Shown piece by piece: positions 26,701 to 34,483 of a DNA stretch of 64,000 bases. A model generated the notes under the pieces. That model was not told where the DNA came from. It saw only the letters and a program-made list of their open reading frames with translations, and did not search any database. Numbering within the stretch: position 1 is the stretch's first letter; each line of letters opens with the position of its first letter. Made by a program: the position numbers and the translations under genes. Origin of the DNA: Vibrio salinus (GTDB lineage Bacteria > Pseudomonadota > Gammaproteobacteria > Enterobacterales > Vibrionaceae); contig NZ_JAJSDZ010000010.1 of assembly GCF_021272385.1 (NCBI RefSeq), positions 992,001 through 1,056,000 on the forward strand, in the 5' to 3' direction.

Positions 26701-27199
26701 CGTTCAATCATTTCTGGTACAAGAACATCGAGCTTTACGGTTTGCCTTAGAAAGTATGCCTAAACCTGAGTTTTATCACAGCGGACGAGAGGCAAATCGA
26801 TGGTGGTCAGAACAATATGGTCACTATGCAGCTTGGAATGCAGAATTTATTCAACAAACGGAATTTCGTCAATCAGAACCACAAGAACCTTTTGTATTGC
26901 GCTGTAACGAAGATGAACAATTGGAGTGGAGTCAATTAGATACCTCTCAAAAAAACTATGAATATAAGAACAAATCACATCGATTTTATTCTGTTATAAC
27001 AGAGTTAGCCGATGGCTGTCAGTGGTGGTTTGGGGAAAATCCAATGGAAATTTACCAGTATTTTGCCGAGCAGTTTGGGCAGTCATTGAGTCGGGTCAGT
27101 CAGCGCTTGGGAGAAATCCAGCTTCGAGCTGAACAACCAGATCAAACCATAGAGTGGGCTTGGCATGAGCAACTTGGTGTGTTTCAACAAAATAACTAA
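23795..27199 (+). CDS. cas3: Cas2-3 fusion helicase-nuclease, type I-F
   Basis: A 1134-residue fusion. The N-terminal ~95 residues form the Cas2-like part, followed by an HD nuclease domain with FHDFGKA at H123-D124. Then come the superfamily 2 helicase motifs: Walker A STGCGKT at 443-449, DEPDD near 594, SAT near 625 and an arginine-finger region QLAGRIQRHRQ near 878. The C-terminal domain is intact. It is recruited by Cascade to unwind and degrade target DNA and also works with Cas1 in spacer acquisition. Length and domain order match type I-F systems, and no motif is broken. Confidence 0.95.
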   Translation: MMVTFVSECEKNALKKTRRVLDAFADRIGSNTWQTLITEDGLQTVKKMLKQTASRSTAVSCHWIRSRSRSQLLWVVGNRSKFNLEGLVAVNRTSLNLEHREWESGWYLNEMIVLASSVAGLFHDFGKANTLFQKKLQGSSVTKGEPYRHEWISLRLFEAFVRDKTDQEWIADLAQLSKPTVAKACNKQMLASVFQDGPNVWQNPFAEGKLAPFAKLIAWLVVSHHRLPKNNNRDSGVNIEEMDKWLTQCFNCHWNSPNALDLSQYTAQAIKDNWSFPNGTPLLSRTWQHKAAKLALRMKNNPLLAKDSITWFEQRFVTHMARLSLMLADHYYSSLSLREGKTAWQDPSYKAIANTDRHSAHDKSTTPKQKLDEHNIGVAVNAQRFAHNLPALKTTLPAVAQHRLFSKSSGIGKYKWQDKAFAKAKEIAKASERQGFFGVNMASTGCGKTIANARFMYGLADEREGCRFSVALGLRTLTLQTGDSYRELLKLGDDELAVLIGSQTVQALHELKSTQEEQGSESAEDWFEQLFISYEGQIYDGRLKHWLSASPKLEQLVSAPILVSTIDHLMPATESQRGGKQIAPMLRLLTSDLVLDEPDDFGLEDMPALCRLVNWAGMLGSRVLLSSATLPPSLIKTLFDAYKAGREQFNQAQFSEQKQTPIWCAWIDEFTTQTEPLSNVSDFVAVHRKFVDKRVAKLKQIDQPLRKGTIVQVNDANVDDSANKATRDMGVYQAVAQTIYEQIHRLHQAHAVISPNGKKVSLGVVRMANINPMVEVVQALTQLAPQDKVRICYCVYHSQFPLALRSYKEHKLDRLLDRHNPEKLWLQPEIKAVLDSAREENIVFVVLGTSVVEVGRDHDYDWAIAEPSSMRALIQLAGRIQRHRQKVSKKANLVVLNKNIKALKGHEIAYCHPGFESAALPLNSHDISELLGEELDNVSAITRVKEPIYNKSGRDFLSNSQSANGNAFSVQSFLVQEHRALRFALESMPKPEFYHSGREANRWWSEQYGHYAAWNAEFIQQTEFRQSEPQEPFVLRCNEDEQLEWSQLDTSQKNYEYKNKSHRFYSVITELADGCQWWFGENPMEIYQYFAEQFGQSLSRVSQRLGEIQLRAEQPDQTIEWAWHEQLGVFQQNN

Positions 27200-27211
27200 T
27201 AAGGAAGGCGA

Positions 27212-28561
27212 ATGGACGGAACATTAAGTGCCGCAATCGCGGAGTACATTAACCAGCGCAAACAAGCAAAGTTAGAACCTTTGCAAAAATCGCTGAATAA
27301 AGTGCTGGAGAAAAGTGACGATCCCGTTGTTCTTGCTGCAGCAAAAACGGAATACCATGAAAAAGCGGAACCTATAGAAACTGCATATGAACCAGTTGTG
27401 TGGTTAACGGATGCGGCTAAGCGAGCCAAACAAATTAGCTTAGCGACTCATGCTGCGAAATTTACGCACAGTGATGCCAAAGCCAGCAGTATGCTGATTA
27501 ATCATTATCAAATGAGTGATTCTAGTTATCTTGTTACGCAGCATTTGCCCAACCCTGCAATTGATGCAGTTGGCAATGCGGCAGCTTTGGATATCGCCAG
27601 ACTACTGAAATTGGAAGTAAATGGGGAAACTCTAGTTGATCAATTGCAACAAAATAGCGTTGCTGCATTAAGTGCATTTTCCCAAGATAGCCAATTATTG
27701 GAAGAGTGGCGAATGGGGCTTAGTCAGGCTTTAGGAGATGAAAAGTTATCTGCTCATACCTTAACCAAGCAGCTTTATTTCCCTATTTTTGATGGTGAAG
27801 ACGAATACCATTTACTGTGTCCTCTGTATTCGTCAGCTTTAGCAAATGAATTATACGGAAAAATTCGAGAGTCTCGTTTTGGTGAATCCAAAGAGATTCG
27901 CGATGCCCATAAAAAAGGGATTTACGATGAAAGAGTCGATGTGCGTTTCCCAGAAACTGCTGTGCAAATGTTTGGCGGGTCTAAGCCACAAAATATTTCT
28001 CAATTGAACAGTGAACGTCATGGACAAGGTTTCCTTTTAAATTGCGCACCGCCAAACTATCAATATCAAACTAAACCACCACTATCTAGCCAAACGTTAT
28101 TTAATCGCCAATTTAGTTGGAGAACCAGTCAACTAGTGCGAGAGTTTAAGGCGTTTTTAACTGGGTTAACCGAAAAAGACCGCAATTTTACAACTCGTTT
28201 TAAACGTGACTATTTCTATGTCAAACCTTTAATCGATGGCTTACTCAATTTCGCCTCAGAAATTCAAACTATTCCAGATAGTGCTGGTTGGACGAGCGCT
28301 AAAGAGTGCAATATGAAGCGAGCTCATCAACTTTTTTTGGATATAGACAATCCTGATGAAGTGTTTCAACAGGAACGCGATAAAGGGGATTGGCTTGAGG
28401 TAGTTGCCAGTGATTTTGCTAATTGGCTATTGCGTAAACTGGAAAATAAAGAGTGTTATCTGCTGGGCGATATGGAGCAACGCTATTTCAAAAAACTTTG
28501 TTTGAATGAGCTTCGCGCCTTTGAACGAATGGGCAGTATGCAAGAGGAGAATCTAGCATGA
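27212..28561 (+). CDS. cas8f: Cas8f (Csy1), large subunit of I-F Cascade
   Basis: A 449-residue protein in the canonical place between cas2-3 and cas5f, with the I-F Csy1 size and sequence style: an N-terminal helical lead (YINQRKQAKLEPLQKSL), a central KFTHSDAKASSML segment and a C-terminal helical bundle. It contacts the PAM and clamps target DNA at the crRNA 5' end. AAGGAAGG precedes ATG 27212. The last four bases overlap cas5f (ATGA). Confidence 0.9.
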   Translation: MDGTLSAAIAEYINQRKQAKLEPLQKSLNKVLEKSDDPVVLAAAKTEYHEKAEPIETAYEPVVWLTDAAKRAKQISLATHAAKFTHSDAKASSMLINHYQMSDSSYLVTQHLPNPAIDAVGNAAALDIARLLKLEVNGETLVDQLQQNSVAALSAFSQDSQLLEEWRMGLSQALGDEKLSAHTLTKQLYFPIFDGEDEYHLLCPLYSSALANELYGKIRESRFGESKEIRDAHKKGIYDERVDVRFPETAVQMFGGSKPQNISQLNSERHGQGFLLNCAPPNYQYQTKPPLSSQTLFNRQFSWRTSQLVREFKAFLTGLTEKDRNFTTRFKRDYFYVKPLIDGLLNFASEIQTIPDSAGWTSAKECNMKRAHQLFLDIDNPDEVFQQERDKGDWLEVVASDFANWLLRKLENKECYLLGDMEQRYFKKLCLNELRAFERMGSMQEENLA

Positions 28562-29562
28562 AGTCTTACCTCTTATTGAAAAAAATCGATGTGCAAAATG
28601 CTAACGCCATAGCCGGGTTAACATATGGTTTTCCTGCTATCACCAACTTTTTGGGCTTTGCTCACGCCTTGTCCCGTAAGTTAGCGTCAAAAATTGATGT
28701 AAAACTTGGTGGTGTGGCAGTGATCAGCCACAAGAATGCGGTACACGCGCGTCAGCCAAGTGGCTGGGGAGATTATGTATTTGCACTAACCCGTAACCCT
28801 CTGACTCAACAAGGTAATACCGCGCCAATTAATGAAGAGGGACGTATGTCACTGCAAGTCTCTATATTGATTGAGCTTGAGGGCATTACTTCAGGTGATG
28901 AGCAGAAAAAAGCTCAGTTGATTGCGAAGCTACGCAAAATGGTCCCGACCATGCGGTTAGCTGGTGGGCAAATTACCCATGTGCAAGATTATGTGGCATT
29001 AACTGATGAAGAAAATCAACACAAGGAATTGCGTCGTTTAATGCCGGGGTTCGCGTTGATTGACCGCCGTAATTATTTGTCTGATCACTTTACTGCCTTA
29101 CAGGAGATAGATCCTCAAGCCACCGTAATGGATGCATGGTGTGATTTTGCGGCCTTATCTTACAAAGCCACGCCTATTGAAGGGGAAGTGGTGAGTGAAG
29201 AGGGCGAAGGAAAAACCAAGGCTCAGTGGGATTACCAACCTAAACCTTATGCGGGCTATTTAGTACCAGTGGCAAGTGGTTACTGCGCTATTTCAAAATG
29301 TTACCAACCGGGGGCGGTCACCAATGTACGTGACACTTCGGTGCCCGTTACCTTTGCTGAAACCGCTTATACCGTAGGTGAGTGGCTGAGTGTACATCGA
29401 TTGGAAAATATTCAACGAGGTATTTGGCATTACCACCACCATTTCCCTTGGTACGTTGCTCAAGGATATGTGCCTGAAATTGAATTAACACAAAATGAAA
29501 TACCTGAACCTGATTTGCTGGATGAAGCCGATCAAACCGGTTTTGACCCTGACTTTATGTGA
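28558..29562 (+). CDS. cas5f: Cas5f (Csy2)
   Basis: A 334-residue Csy2 with the RAMP-type N-terminus SYLLLKKIDVQNANAIAGLT and GFPAITNFLGFAHAL, typical of I-F Cas5. It caps the crRNA 5' handle and pairs with Cas8f at the foot of Cascade. The start overlaps the cas8f stop. The C-terminal part has the expected GYLVPVASGYCAISKCYQ and VHRLENIQRGIWHY. The gene is intact. Confidence 0.9.
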   Translation: MKSYLLLKKIDVQNANAIAGLTYGFPAITNFLGFAHALSRKLASKIDVKLGGVAVISHKNAVHARQPSGWGDYVFALTRNPLTQQGNTAPINEEGRMSLQVSILIELEGITSGDEQKKAQLIAKLRKMVPTMRLAGGQITHVQDYVALTDEENQHKELRRLMPGFALIDRRNYLSDHFTALQEIDPQATVMDAWCDFAALSYKATPIEGEVVSEEGEGKTKAQWDYQPKPYAGYLVPVASGYCAISKCYQPGAVTNVRDTSVPVTFAETAYTVGEWLSVHRLENIQRGIWHYHHHFPWYVAQGYVPEIELTQNEIPEPDLLDEADQTGFDPDFM

Positions 29563-29579
29563 TTTAAAGGAATTGAATA

Positions 29580-30563
29580 ATGGCTACTAAAAAATTAACA
29601 ACACCGTCTGTACTGGCTTTTGAAGCAAAATTAATCCCATCGGATGCCTTGATGTTTGCGGGAAATTGGGAATCGAACCAATGGTCACCGATCATGGTGG
29701 GTGAAAAATCTGTTCGTGGCACGATCTCAAATCGCCTTAAAAATGCGATTGCCAGCGATCCGGCAAAACTTGATGCGGAAGTATCGAAAGCAAACTTACA
29801 AACCGTGGATACTGCTGCGTTAACCCACAGTACAGATACTCTGAAAGTGGATTTTTCACTTCGTGTATTAGGTGGCTTTGATGTACCGTCAACTTGTAAT
29901 AGCCCTGAGTATCAGCAGGCCCTTGCTGAAAAAATCAATGCTTATCAAGAAGAAACTGGCTTTGCTGAACTGGCTCAGCGTTATGCGCAAAATATAGCTA
30001 ATGCTCGCTTCTTGTGGCGCAATCGTGTGGGTGCTGAAAGTGTACGCGTGGAAGTGCAAGCTGCTGATAAACAGTTTACTTTCAATAGTTACGAATTTGA
30101 TTTGCGCTCATTTGATGAAAAACATCAAGTGGCTGAGTTAGCAGCGTTAATTCAGCAGGGCTTAAAAGGCGATGCGATTTTTCTTAAAGTTAATGCTTTT
30201 GCCAAGCTCGGCGAAGGTCAAGCTGTGTTCCCATCGCAAGAACTCGTCATGGGTGGCGGTAAAGGCGATAAAAGTAAATTCTTATATCAATTGGATGGCC
30301 AAGCTGCAATGCACTCACAAAAAATTGGTAATGCGCTGCGCACCATCGATACATGGCATCCAGCGGTAGAAAAAGTGGGTCCCATTGCTGTTGAACCATA
30401 TGGTTCAGTAACCAACCGTGGTGCAGCATATCGTCAGCCAAAAGAAAAAATGGATTTCTACAAGCTGCTTGATAGCTGGATGTTAAAGGACCAAACCCCA
30501 GCTTTAGAGCAACAGCATTACATTATGGCAATGCTGATTCGTGGTGGAGTCTTTGGCGAATAA
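29580..30563 (+). CDS. cas7f: Cas7f (Csy3), Cascade backbone
   Basis: A 327-residue Csy3 that polymerises along the spacer part of the crRNA, normally as six copies. The family start KKLTTPSVLAFEAKLIPSD and the ARFLWRNRVGAE segment are both present, with a C-terminal MAMLIRGGVFGE. A ribosome site (AAAGGA) precedes ATG 29580. It follows cas5f after 17 bases and is followed by cas6f after nine, consistent with one operon. Confidence 0.92.
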   Translation: MATKKLTTPSVLAFEAKLIPSDALMFAGNWESNQWSPIMVGEKSVRGTISNRLKNAIASDPAKLDAEVSKANLQTVDTAALTHSTDTLKVDFSLRVLGGFDVPSTCNSPEYQQALAEKINAYQEETGFAELAQRYAQNIANARFLWRNRVGAESVRVEVQAADKQFTFNSYEFDLRSFDEKHQVAELAALIQQGLKGDAIFLKVNAFAKLGEGQAVFPSQELVMGGGKGDKSKFLYQLDGQAAMHSQKIGNALRTIDTWHPAVEKVGPIAVEPYGSVTNRGAAYRQPKEKMDFYKLLDSWMLKDQTPALEQQHYIMAMLIRGGVFGE

Positions 30564-30572
30564 GGATAAGAT

Positions 30573-31217
30573 ATGAAATATTATCAAGATATTACCTTGT
30601 TGCCCGATGCAGAAGTATCGCTGGGGTTTATTTGGGAAAAAGTCTATCAACAAATCCATTTGTTGCTGGTGGAAAATAAAACTGCGGAAAGCCAATCTCA
30701 GCTCGGACTGAGCTTTCCAATGTATGGGGATAAAACCTTTCCATTAGGTAATCAGCTCAGGTTGGTAGCCGAAAGTGAAGGCCAATTGATTCAAGCGAAC
30801 GTTAACCAGTGGCTACAACGGTTGAATGATTACGTTCATGTGAAATCAATCAAAACTGTGCCGAGTGAGGTGAATGAATACGCTTGTTTTTATCGAGTGA
30901 ATCCAAAATCCCAACAACGTCGTTTAAAACAACTCGATCGCCGAGTTGCATTTTTATCTCAAAAACATGGGGTCGGGGAGGAGGTTATGCGCGCACAACT
31001 ATTAGCATCTATTGAACAAAGTTCTGGTGAAAGCAAATTACCGTACATCAATGTGCAAAGTTTATCTTCATCAAACGTTGAACAACAACATAAATTTATG
31101 TTGTTTATTCATTGTGAAATGTGTTCGCAGCCAAAGGATAACGGTAACTTGTTTACATGTTATGGACTAAGCTCGAAAGAAAAGGGTAAGCAACCTGTAT
31201 TTGTTCCTTGGTTTTAA
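30573..31217 (+). CDS. cas6f: Cas6f (Csy4), crRNA-processing endoribonuclease
   Basis: A 214-residue Csy4 that cuts the repeat hairpin to give 60-nt-type crRNAs and stays bound to the 3' hairpin. It begins MKYYQDITLLPD as in other Csy4 proteins, with His29 at the catalytic position (KVYQQIHLLL), then LGLSFPMYGD, a basic RNA-binding helix with QQRRLKQLDRRV, and the C-terminal TCYGLS...FVPWF. It is some 25 residues longer than the Pseudomonas enzyme, mainly in the loop after His29 and in the C-terminal half. The next element downstream is a terminator, then the first array. Confidence 0.92.
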   Translation: MKYYQDITLLPDAEVSLGFIWEKVYQQIHLLLVENKTAESQSQLGLSFPMYGDKTFPLGNQLRLVAESEGQLIQANVNQWLQRLNDYVHVKSIKTVPSEVNEYACFYRVNPKSQQRRLKQLDRRVAFLSQKHGVGEEVMRAQLLASIEQSSGESKLPYINVQSLSSSNVEQQHKFMLFIHCEMCSQPKDNGNLFTCYGLSSKEKGKQPVFVPWF

Positions 31218-31221
31218 CGTT

Positions 31222-31251
31222 AATAAAGGGTCTTTTGACCCTTTATTTTAA
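31222..31251 (+). terminator. Rho-independent terminator of the cas operon
   Basis: AATAAAGGGTC (31222-31232) pairs with GACCCTTTATT (31237-31247) across TTTT, and T's follow. It ends the cas transcript and adjoins the leader of the first array; its right arm recurs at 34352-34360 before the second array. Confidence 0.8.
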
Positions 31252-31368
31252 GTTCTTTAAAAACTCCATTAAAAACAACAACCTAATAATAGGTGGTTTT
31301 AACAAGGTAAAAAAAGGCTTTTCTCGTTAATACCTTACTCTTACTCAGTTTTTCGTGATATTTTCATT
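31248..31368 (+). promoter_or_regulatory. Leader of CRISPR array 1
   Basis: An AT-rich leader with TTTTAACAAGG and a stretch ending TTTTCATT directly before the first repeat. The same blocks occur, in the same order, before array 2 (34361-34483). Leaders carry the array promoter and the sites that direct Cas1-Cas2-3 integration at the first repeat. Confidence 0.75.
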
Positions 31369-33253
31369 GTTCACTGCCGCACAGGCAGCTTAGAAAGCAC
31401 CGAAAGGAGAAAATTTATTCCGCCTCGCGTTCACTGCCGCACAGGCAGCTTAGAAAATCAATAGTTGTTTTTTTTCTCTCTTGAGAAGGTTCACTGCCGC
31501 ACAGGCAGCTTAGAAAATTAGTCTGGGCATATACGACTCATTTACTAGGTTCACTGCCGCACAGGCAGCTTAGAAAGGTAAAAGACCCTGATGGGGGCCT
31601 GATGTTTCGTTCACTGCCGCACAGGCAGCTTAGAAAATGCCAACATCGACTGCGCCGCGCTTTGAGAAGTTCACTGCCGCACAGGCAGCTTAGAAAAGCT
31701 TACCCCGGTATTATTATTGGCCCATGCGGTTCACTGCCGCACAGGCAGCTTAGAAAATCTGTTGATGTGTCATATCTCTTTAATCTGAGTTCACTGCCGC
31801 ACAGGCAGCTTAGAAATATACCACTGTAGTTTGTTCCATTACCATTAGGTTCACTGCCGCACAGGCAGCTTAGAAACTGATTTGACCAGACTGACAAGGC
31901 GGTGCCCTGGTTCACTGCCGCACAGGCAGCTTAGAAATATTGGCTGTTTTCCAACTGCGTCGAGGTTATGTTCACTGCCGCACAGGCAGCTTAGAAATCT
32001 TGTGAAGCTTTATTTTGCTAACCGATTTAGTTCACTGCCGCACAGGCAGCTTAGAAAAAATGCGAAGATGTACGGCTCACCGTCAGACAGTTCACTGCCG
32101 CACAGGCAGCTTAGAAATGATGACCCGGCTGATTATTCTCTACTTCGACGTTCACTGCCGCACAGGCAGCTTAGAAAACAATGAAAGAAACGAATCTTTT
32201 TATCAGGGAGTTCACTGCCGCACAGGCAGCTTAGAAAAACAGCGCAACGCCTGATACTGTTAAATGGGATGTTCACTGCCGCACAGGCAGCTTAGAAATA
32301 GCGTAAATGCTCAAAATGCACTTGAAAATCTGTTCACTGCCGCACAGGCAGCTTAGAAATGCTAACTCTTCCAGTGTAGCGGTTTTACAAGGTTCACTGC
32401 CGCACAGGCAGCTTAGAAAGCCAAGTTATGGGTTATGCTAGTTGATCACCAGTTCACTGCCGCACAGGCAGCTTAGAAAATTCAGCCGATCTGTAATCTA
32501 ATTGATGACATGTTCACTGCCGCACAGGCAGCTTAGAAAAGCTTACCGTGTTAAGTCTCTCATGATGGATCGTTCACTGCCGCACAGGCAGCTTAGAAAT
32601 CCACGCTTAACAGAGGCAAAGTTTTTTTTAGGTTCACTGCCGCACAGGCAGCTTAGAAACAAACAATCCGATAAGGATTCTTGTGATATTGGGTTCACTG
32701 CCGCACAGGCAGCTTAGAAAAAGATGAGCAAGAGCAGGCCAATAAAAGTCAAGTTCACTGCCGCACAGGCAGCTTAGAAATTAACCATAGATGCGGGTAG
32801 CTGACCGTCAGAGTTCACTGCCGCACAGGCAGCTTAGAAAATCAAAGACGTACATATCACAAACGTCATCACGTTCACTGCCGCACAGGCAGCTTAGAAA
32901 TTAATGCCACTCGATTATCTATTTGGGTTAAAGTTCACTGCCGCACAGGCAGCTTAGAAAATTCTCACGGTTTTTAGTGTAAGTTTTGTACCGTTCACTG
33001 CCGCACAGGCAGCTTAGAAACTATATCTGCAATGCCTTTGCCCGTCGTCGCTGTTCACTGCCGCACAGGCAGCTTAGAAATCAACAGGGTCGTATTTAGT
33101 ACCATGAGATTTGTTCACTGCCGCACAGGCAGCTTAGAAAACACCATACGTAGACGATGAGCCCTGCAAGTAGTTCACTGCCGCACAGGCAGCTTAGAAA
33201 TACTTGCTGGAAAAGAATTTCAACTCTCACAAGTTCACTGCCGCACAGGCAGC
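31369..33253 (+). CRISPR. CRISPR array 1, type I-F, 31 spacers
   Basis: There are 31 complete 28-base repeats plus a final truncated one (21 bases, 33233-33253), separated by 31 spacers of 32-33 bases. The repeat begins GTTCACTGCCG, has a palindromic stem CTGCC/GGCAG and ends GGCAGCTTAGAAA; the stem loop in this array is GCACA. This is the I-F repeat cut by Cas6f on the 3' side of the hairpin. The last repeat is cut off after GGCAGC and joined to unrelated sequence with a hairpin. By eye I saw no exact match of spacers to the phage module on the left, but this was not an exhaustive comparison. Confidence 0.97.
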
Positions 33254-33260
33254 CCACCAT

Positions 33261-33306
33261 AATCTGCCAGTTCTCCAAAAATGAAAAAATTGGAACCTGG
33301 CAGATT
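33261..33306 (+). terminator. Inverted repeat just past array 1
   Basis: AATCTGCCAG (33261-33270) is complementary to CTGGCAGATT (33297-33306), with partial pairing continuing inward (TTC.CC / GGAA). It begins eight bases after the truncated repeat and could terminate the pre-crRNA transcript or bound the rha cassette. Confidence 0.5.
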
Positions 33307-33341
33307 GAGTTAAGAAACAAGAAATTTATATAGATCGCTTT

Positions 33342-33938
33342 CTATTGAAGTTTTTGAATCTGAGCTCTAATTCGTTCATTGACTGAGTTGGATAATTCAA
33401 TTAGCTGGTCAATATCATTAAATGCAATATCTGGCTCTTTGAAGTAGTTGATAAACTGGTGGCGGTTCATAATAAGTTCGTCACCATTCAGTAACCTTTT
33501 ATTGGTGATTACCCCATTCTCAACAACGACAAGCCACCGTTGATACATGAAATTAATATCGTCAATTGGGGTAGGTGCTGGCAATCTATTTACATTGCTG
33601 ACAAGTTGTCTTTCCATTGCGTTAAATGCGTTGATATAGGCTTCTTTAAATAGATCCGCTTTCTTTCCTGTAAAGCCCATAACAGTCATTGCGAAGCCAT
33701 CTTTAGTTATTGAATAACATCTATAACGGCGAGTTGTATTATTTCCAGTGATAACCTCGTAAAACGAAGGCGCAAAATTGCGCTCTCGAAAATATTGACT
33801 ACAGCCTAAGTTTTTAATTGCCCGTAAAATATCTTTGTGGGACTTACCAAATTGGTCGGCTATAACTTTTGAGGATACTACTGGAAGGTTGTTTTCAATA
33901 GAAAGTGAAGAAACGATGGAATTGATTGAATCTGTCAT
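33342..33938 (-). CDS. Rha family phage regulatory protein
   Basis: A 198-residue protein. The N-terminal half is the Rha (pRha) domain: VVSSKVIADQFGKSHKDILRA, then FRERNFAPSFYEV and RCYSITKDGFAMTVMGFTGK, ending in a helix with KEAYINAFNAMERQL. Rha proteins are DNA-binding regulators found in lambdoid-type prophages, where they affect early gene control and host killing, and they are typically controlled by C4 antisense RNA. The C-terminus (MYQRWLVVVENG) is unassigned. AGGAG lies 6 bases before the ATG at 33938. It is the only protein gene between the two CRISPR arrays, on the strand opposite to the cas genes. Confidence 0.85.
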   Translation of the reverse strand: MTDSINSIVSSLSIENNLPVVSSKVIADQFGKSHKDILRAIKNLGCSQYFRERNFAPSFYEVITGNNTTRRYRCYSITKDGFAMTVMGFTGKKADLFKEAYINAFNAMERQLVSNVNRLPAPTPIDDINFMYQRWLVVVENGVITNKRLLNGDELIMNRHQFINYFKEPDIAFNDIDQLIELSNSVNERIRAQIQKLQ

Positions 33939-33993
33939 AACGGACTCCTGCTAGTGTATGTAACAGTCACCATCAATGTCGCCAAACAAGGGT

Positions 33994-34067
33994 GGTGACG
34001 TGAACCAGGTTGGCGAACCGGCCTAACAGGTACCGGCATACCCGAAGGTATCCCAATCCACGTCACC
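33994..34067 (-). promoter_or_regulatory. Structured mRNA target region ahead of rha
   Basis: On the minus strand, GGTGACGTG (from 34067-34059) and CACGTCACC (34002-33994) form a nine-base stem enclosing a small ATACC-TTCG-GGTAT hairpin (34051-34038) and the segments CCTGTTAG (34030-34023) and GTTCGCCAACC (34018-34008). The last two are complementary to the upstream C4-like RNA. This is the expected design of the C4 target in the antirepressor leader. Confidence 0.55.
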
Positions 34068-34096
34068 ATAAATCAGATGTGCGAATTTTACGCAAT

Positions 34097-34174
34097 AAAA
34101 AACCAGCAAAAAGCTGGCGTCATGCGCCTGTTAGTGTTCGAGTCGCCAAACCCGGTACTGGATTTTGCCAGTAC
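34097..34174 (-). ncRNA. C4-type antisense RNA controlling rha
   Basis: On the minus strand a small RNA of about 78 nt is predicted, starting near 34174 with the hairpin GTACTGG-caaaat-CCAGTAC. It contains GGTTTGGCGA (34152-34143) and CTAACAGG (34134-34127), and ends in the terminator CCAGC-TTTTT-GCTGG with a T-run (34117-34097). Its two inner segments match downstream leader sequences in antiparallel order: CTAACAGG against CCTGTTAG at 34030-34023 (8 perfect pairs), and GGTTTGGCGA against TCGCCAACC at 34016-34008 with one bulge. C4 RNAs in phages P1/P7 and many prophages repress antirepressor genes this way. A covariance-model search is needed for confirmation. Confidence 0.7.
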
Positions 34175-34180
34175 ATAGAA

Positions 34181-34210
34181 AGGGTAGCTCTGAAATAGGC
34201 GCGCTGTCAA
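34181..34210 (-). promoter_or_regulatory. Promoter of the C4-like RNA and rha
   Basis: TTGACA (minus strand, 34210-34205) and TACCCT (34186-34181) are spaced by 18 bases. The predicted start then falls at the first stem of the small RNA. Confidence 0.55.
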
Positions 34211-34317
34211 ATTTAATCAATTAAGAACATTTATAGAGGGAATAACCGTGGTATGTTATCAATACTAAGTTTGTTGAATATAAATTGAGTTCAGCAGAGT
34301 AAGTGTGTAGGAATCAG

Positions 34318-34360
34318 TTGTTCCTTGTTTGGCCTTTATTTCAGCTAATTAGACCCTTTA
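34318..34360 (+). repeat. Decayed copy of the 3' end of cas6f before the second leader
   Basis: TTGTTCCTTG at 34318-34327 and GACCCTTTATTTTT from 34352 match the last codons and terminator right arm of cas6f (31201-31210 and from 31237). The intervening distances are nearly the same (24 versus 26 bases), but the terminator left arm is lost. Homology then continues into the leader. This indicates that array 2 arose with a copy of the cas6f-leader junction. Confidence 0.6.
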
Positions 34361-34483
34361 TTTTTCGCTCTTTAAAAATAGAAATAAAAACAATAGGTTG
34401 TAGATGGGTGTTTTTAACAAGGTAAAACAGGGTTTTTCTTGTTAACCTTTTGTTGTGGCTTATTTTTCTGCGATATTTTCATT
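34361..34483 (+). promoter_or_regulatory. Leader of CRISPR array 2
   Basis: Its blocks match the first leader: CTCTTTAAAAATAG near the start, TTTTTAACAAGGTAAAA in the middle and CGATATTTTCATT at the end. It lies directly before the first repeat at 34484, so array 2 is likely active in transcription and acquisition. Confidence 0.7.

Noticed and set aside
22827..31217. Tn7-like or type I-F3 transposon system
   Set aside because: cas1 and cas2-3 are complete and no tnsA/B/C/tniQ genes are present, so this is a standard I-F defence system.
31602..33320. Repetitive proteins (SLPHRQLRK and CGSE-type) encoded across array 1
   Set aside because: These frames run through CRISPR repeats on both strands and have no gene context.
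34010..34198. 62-residue basic ORF on the plus strand in the C4/rha region
   Set aside because: It is antisense to the structured RNA region and has no ribosome site.
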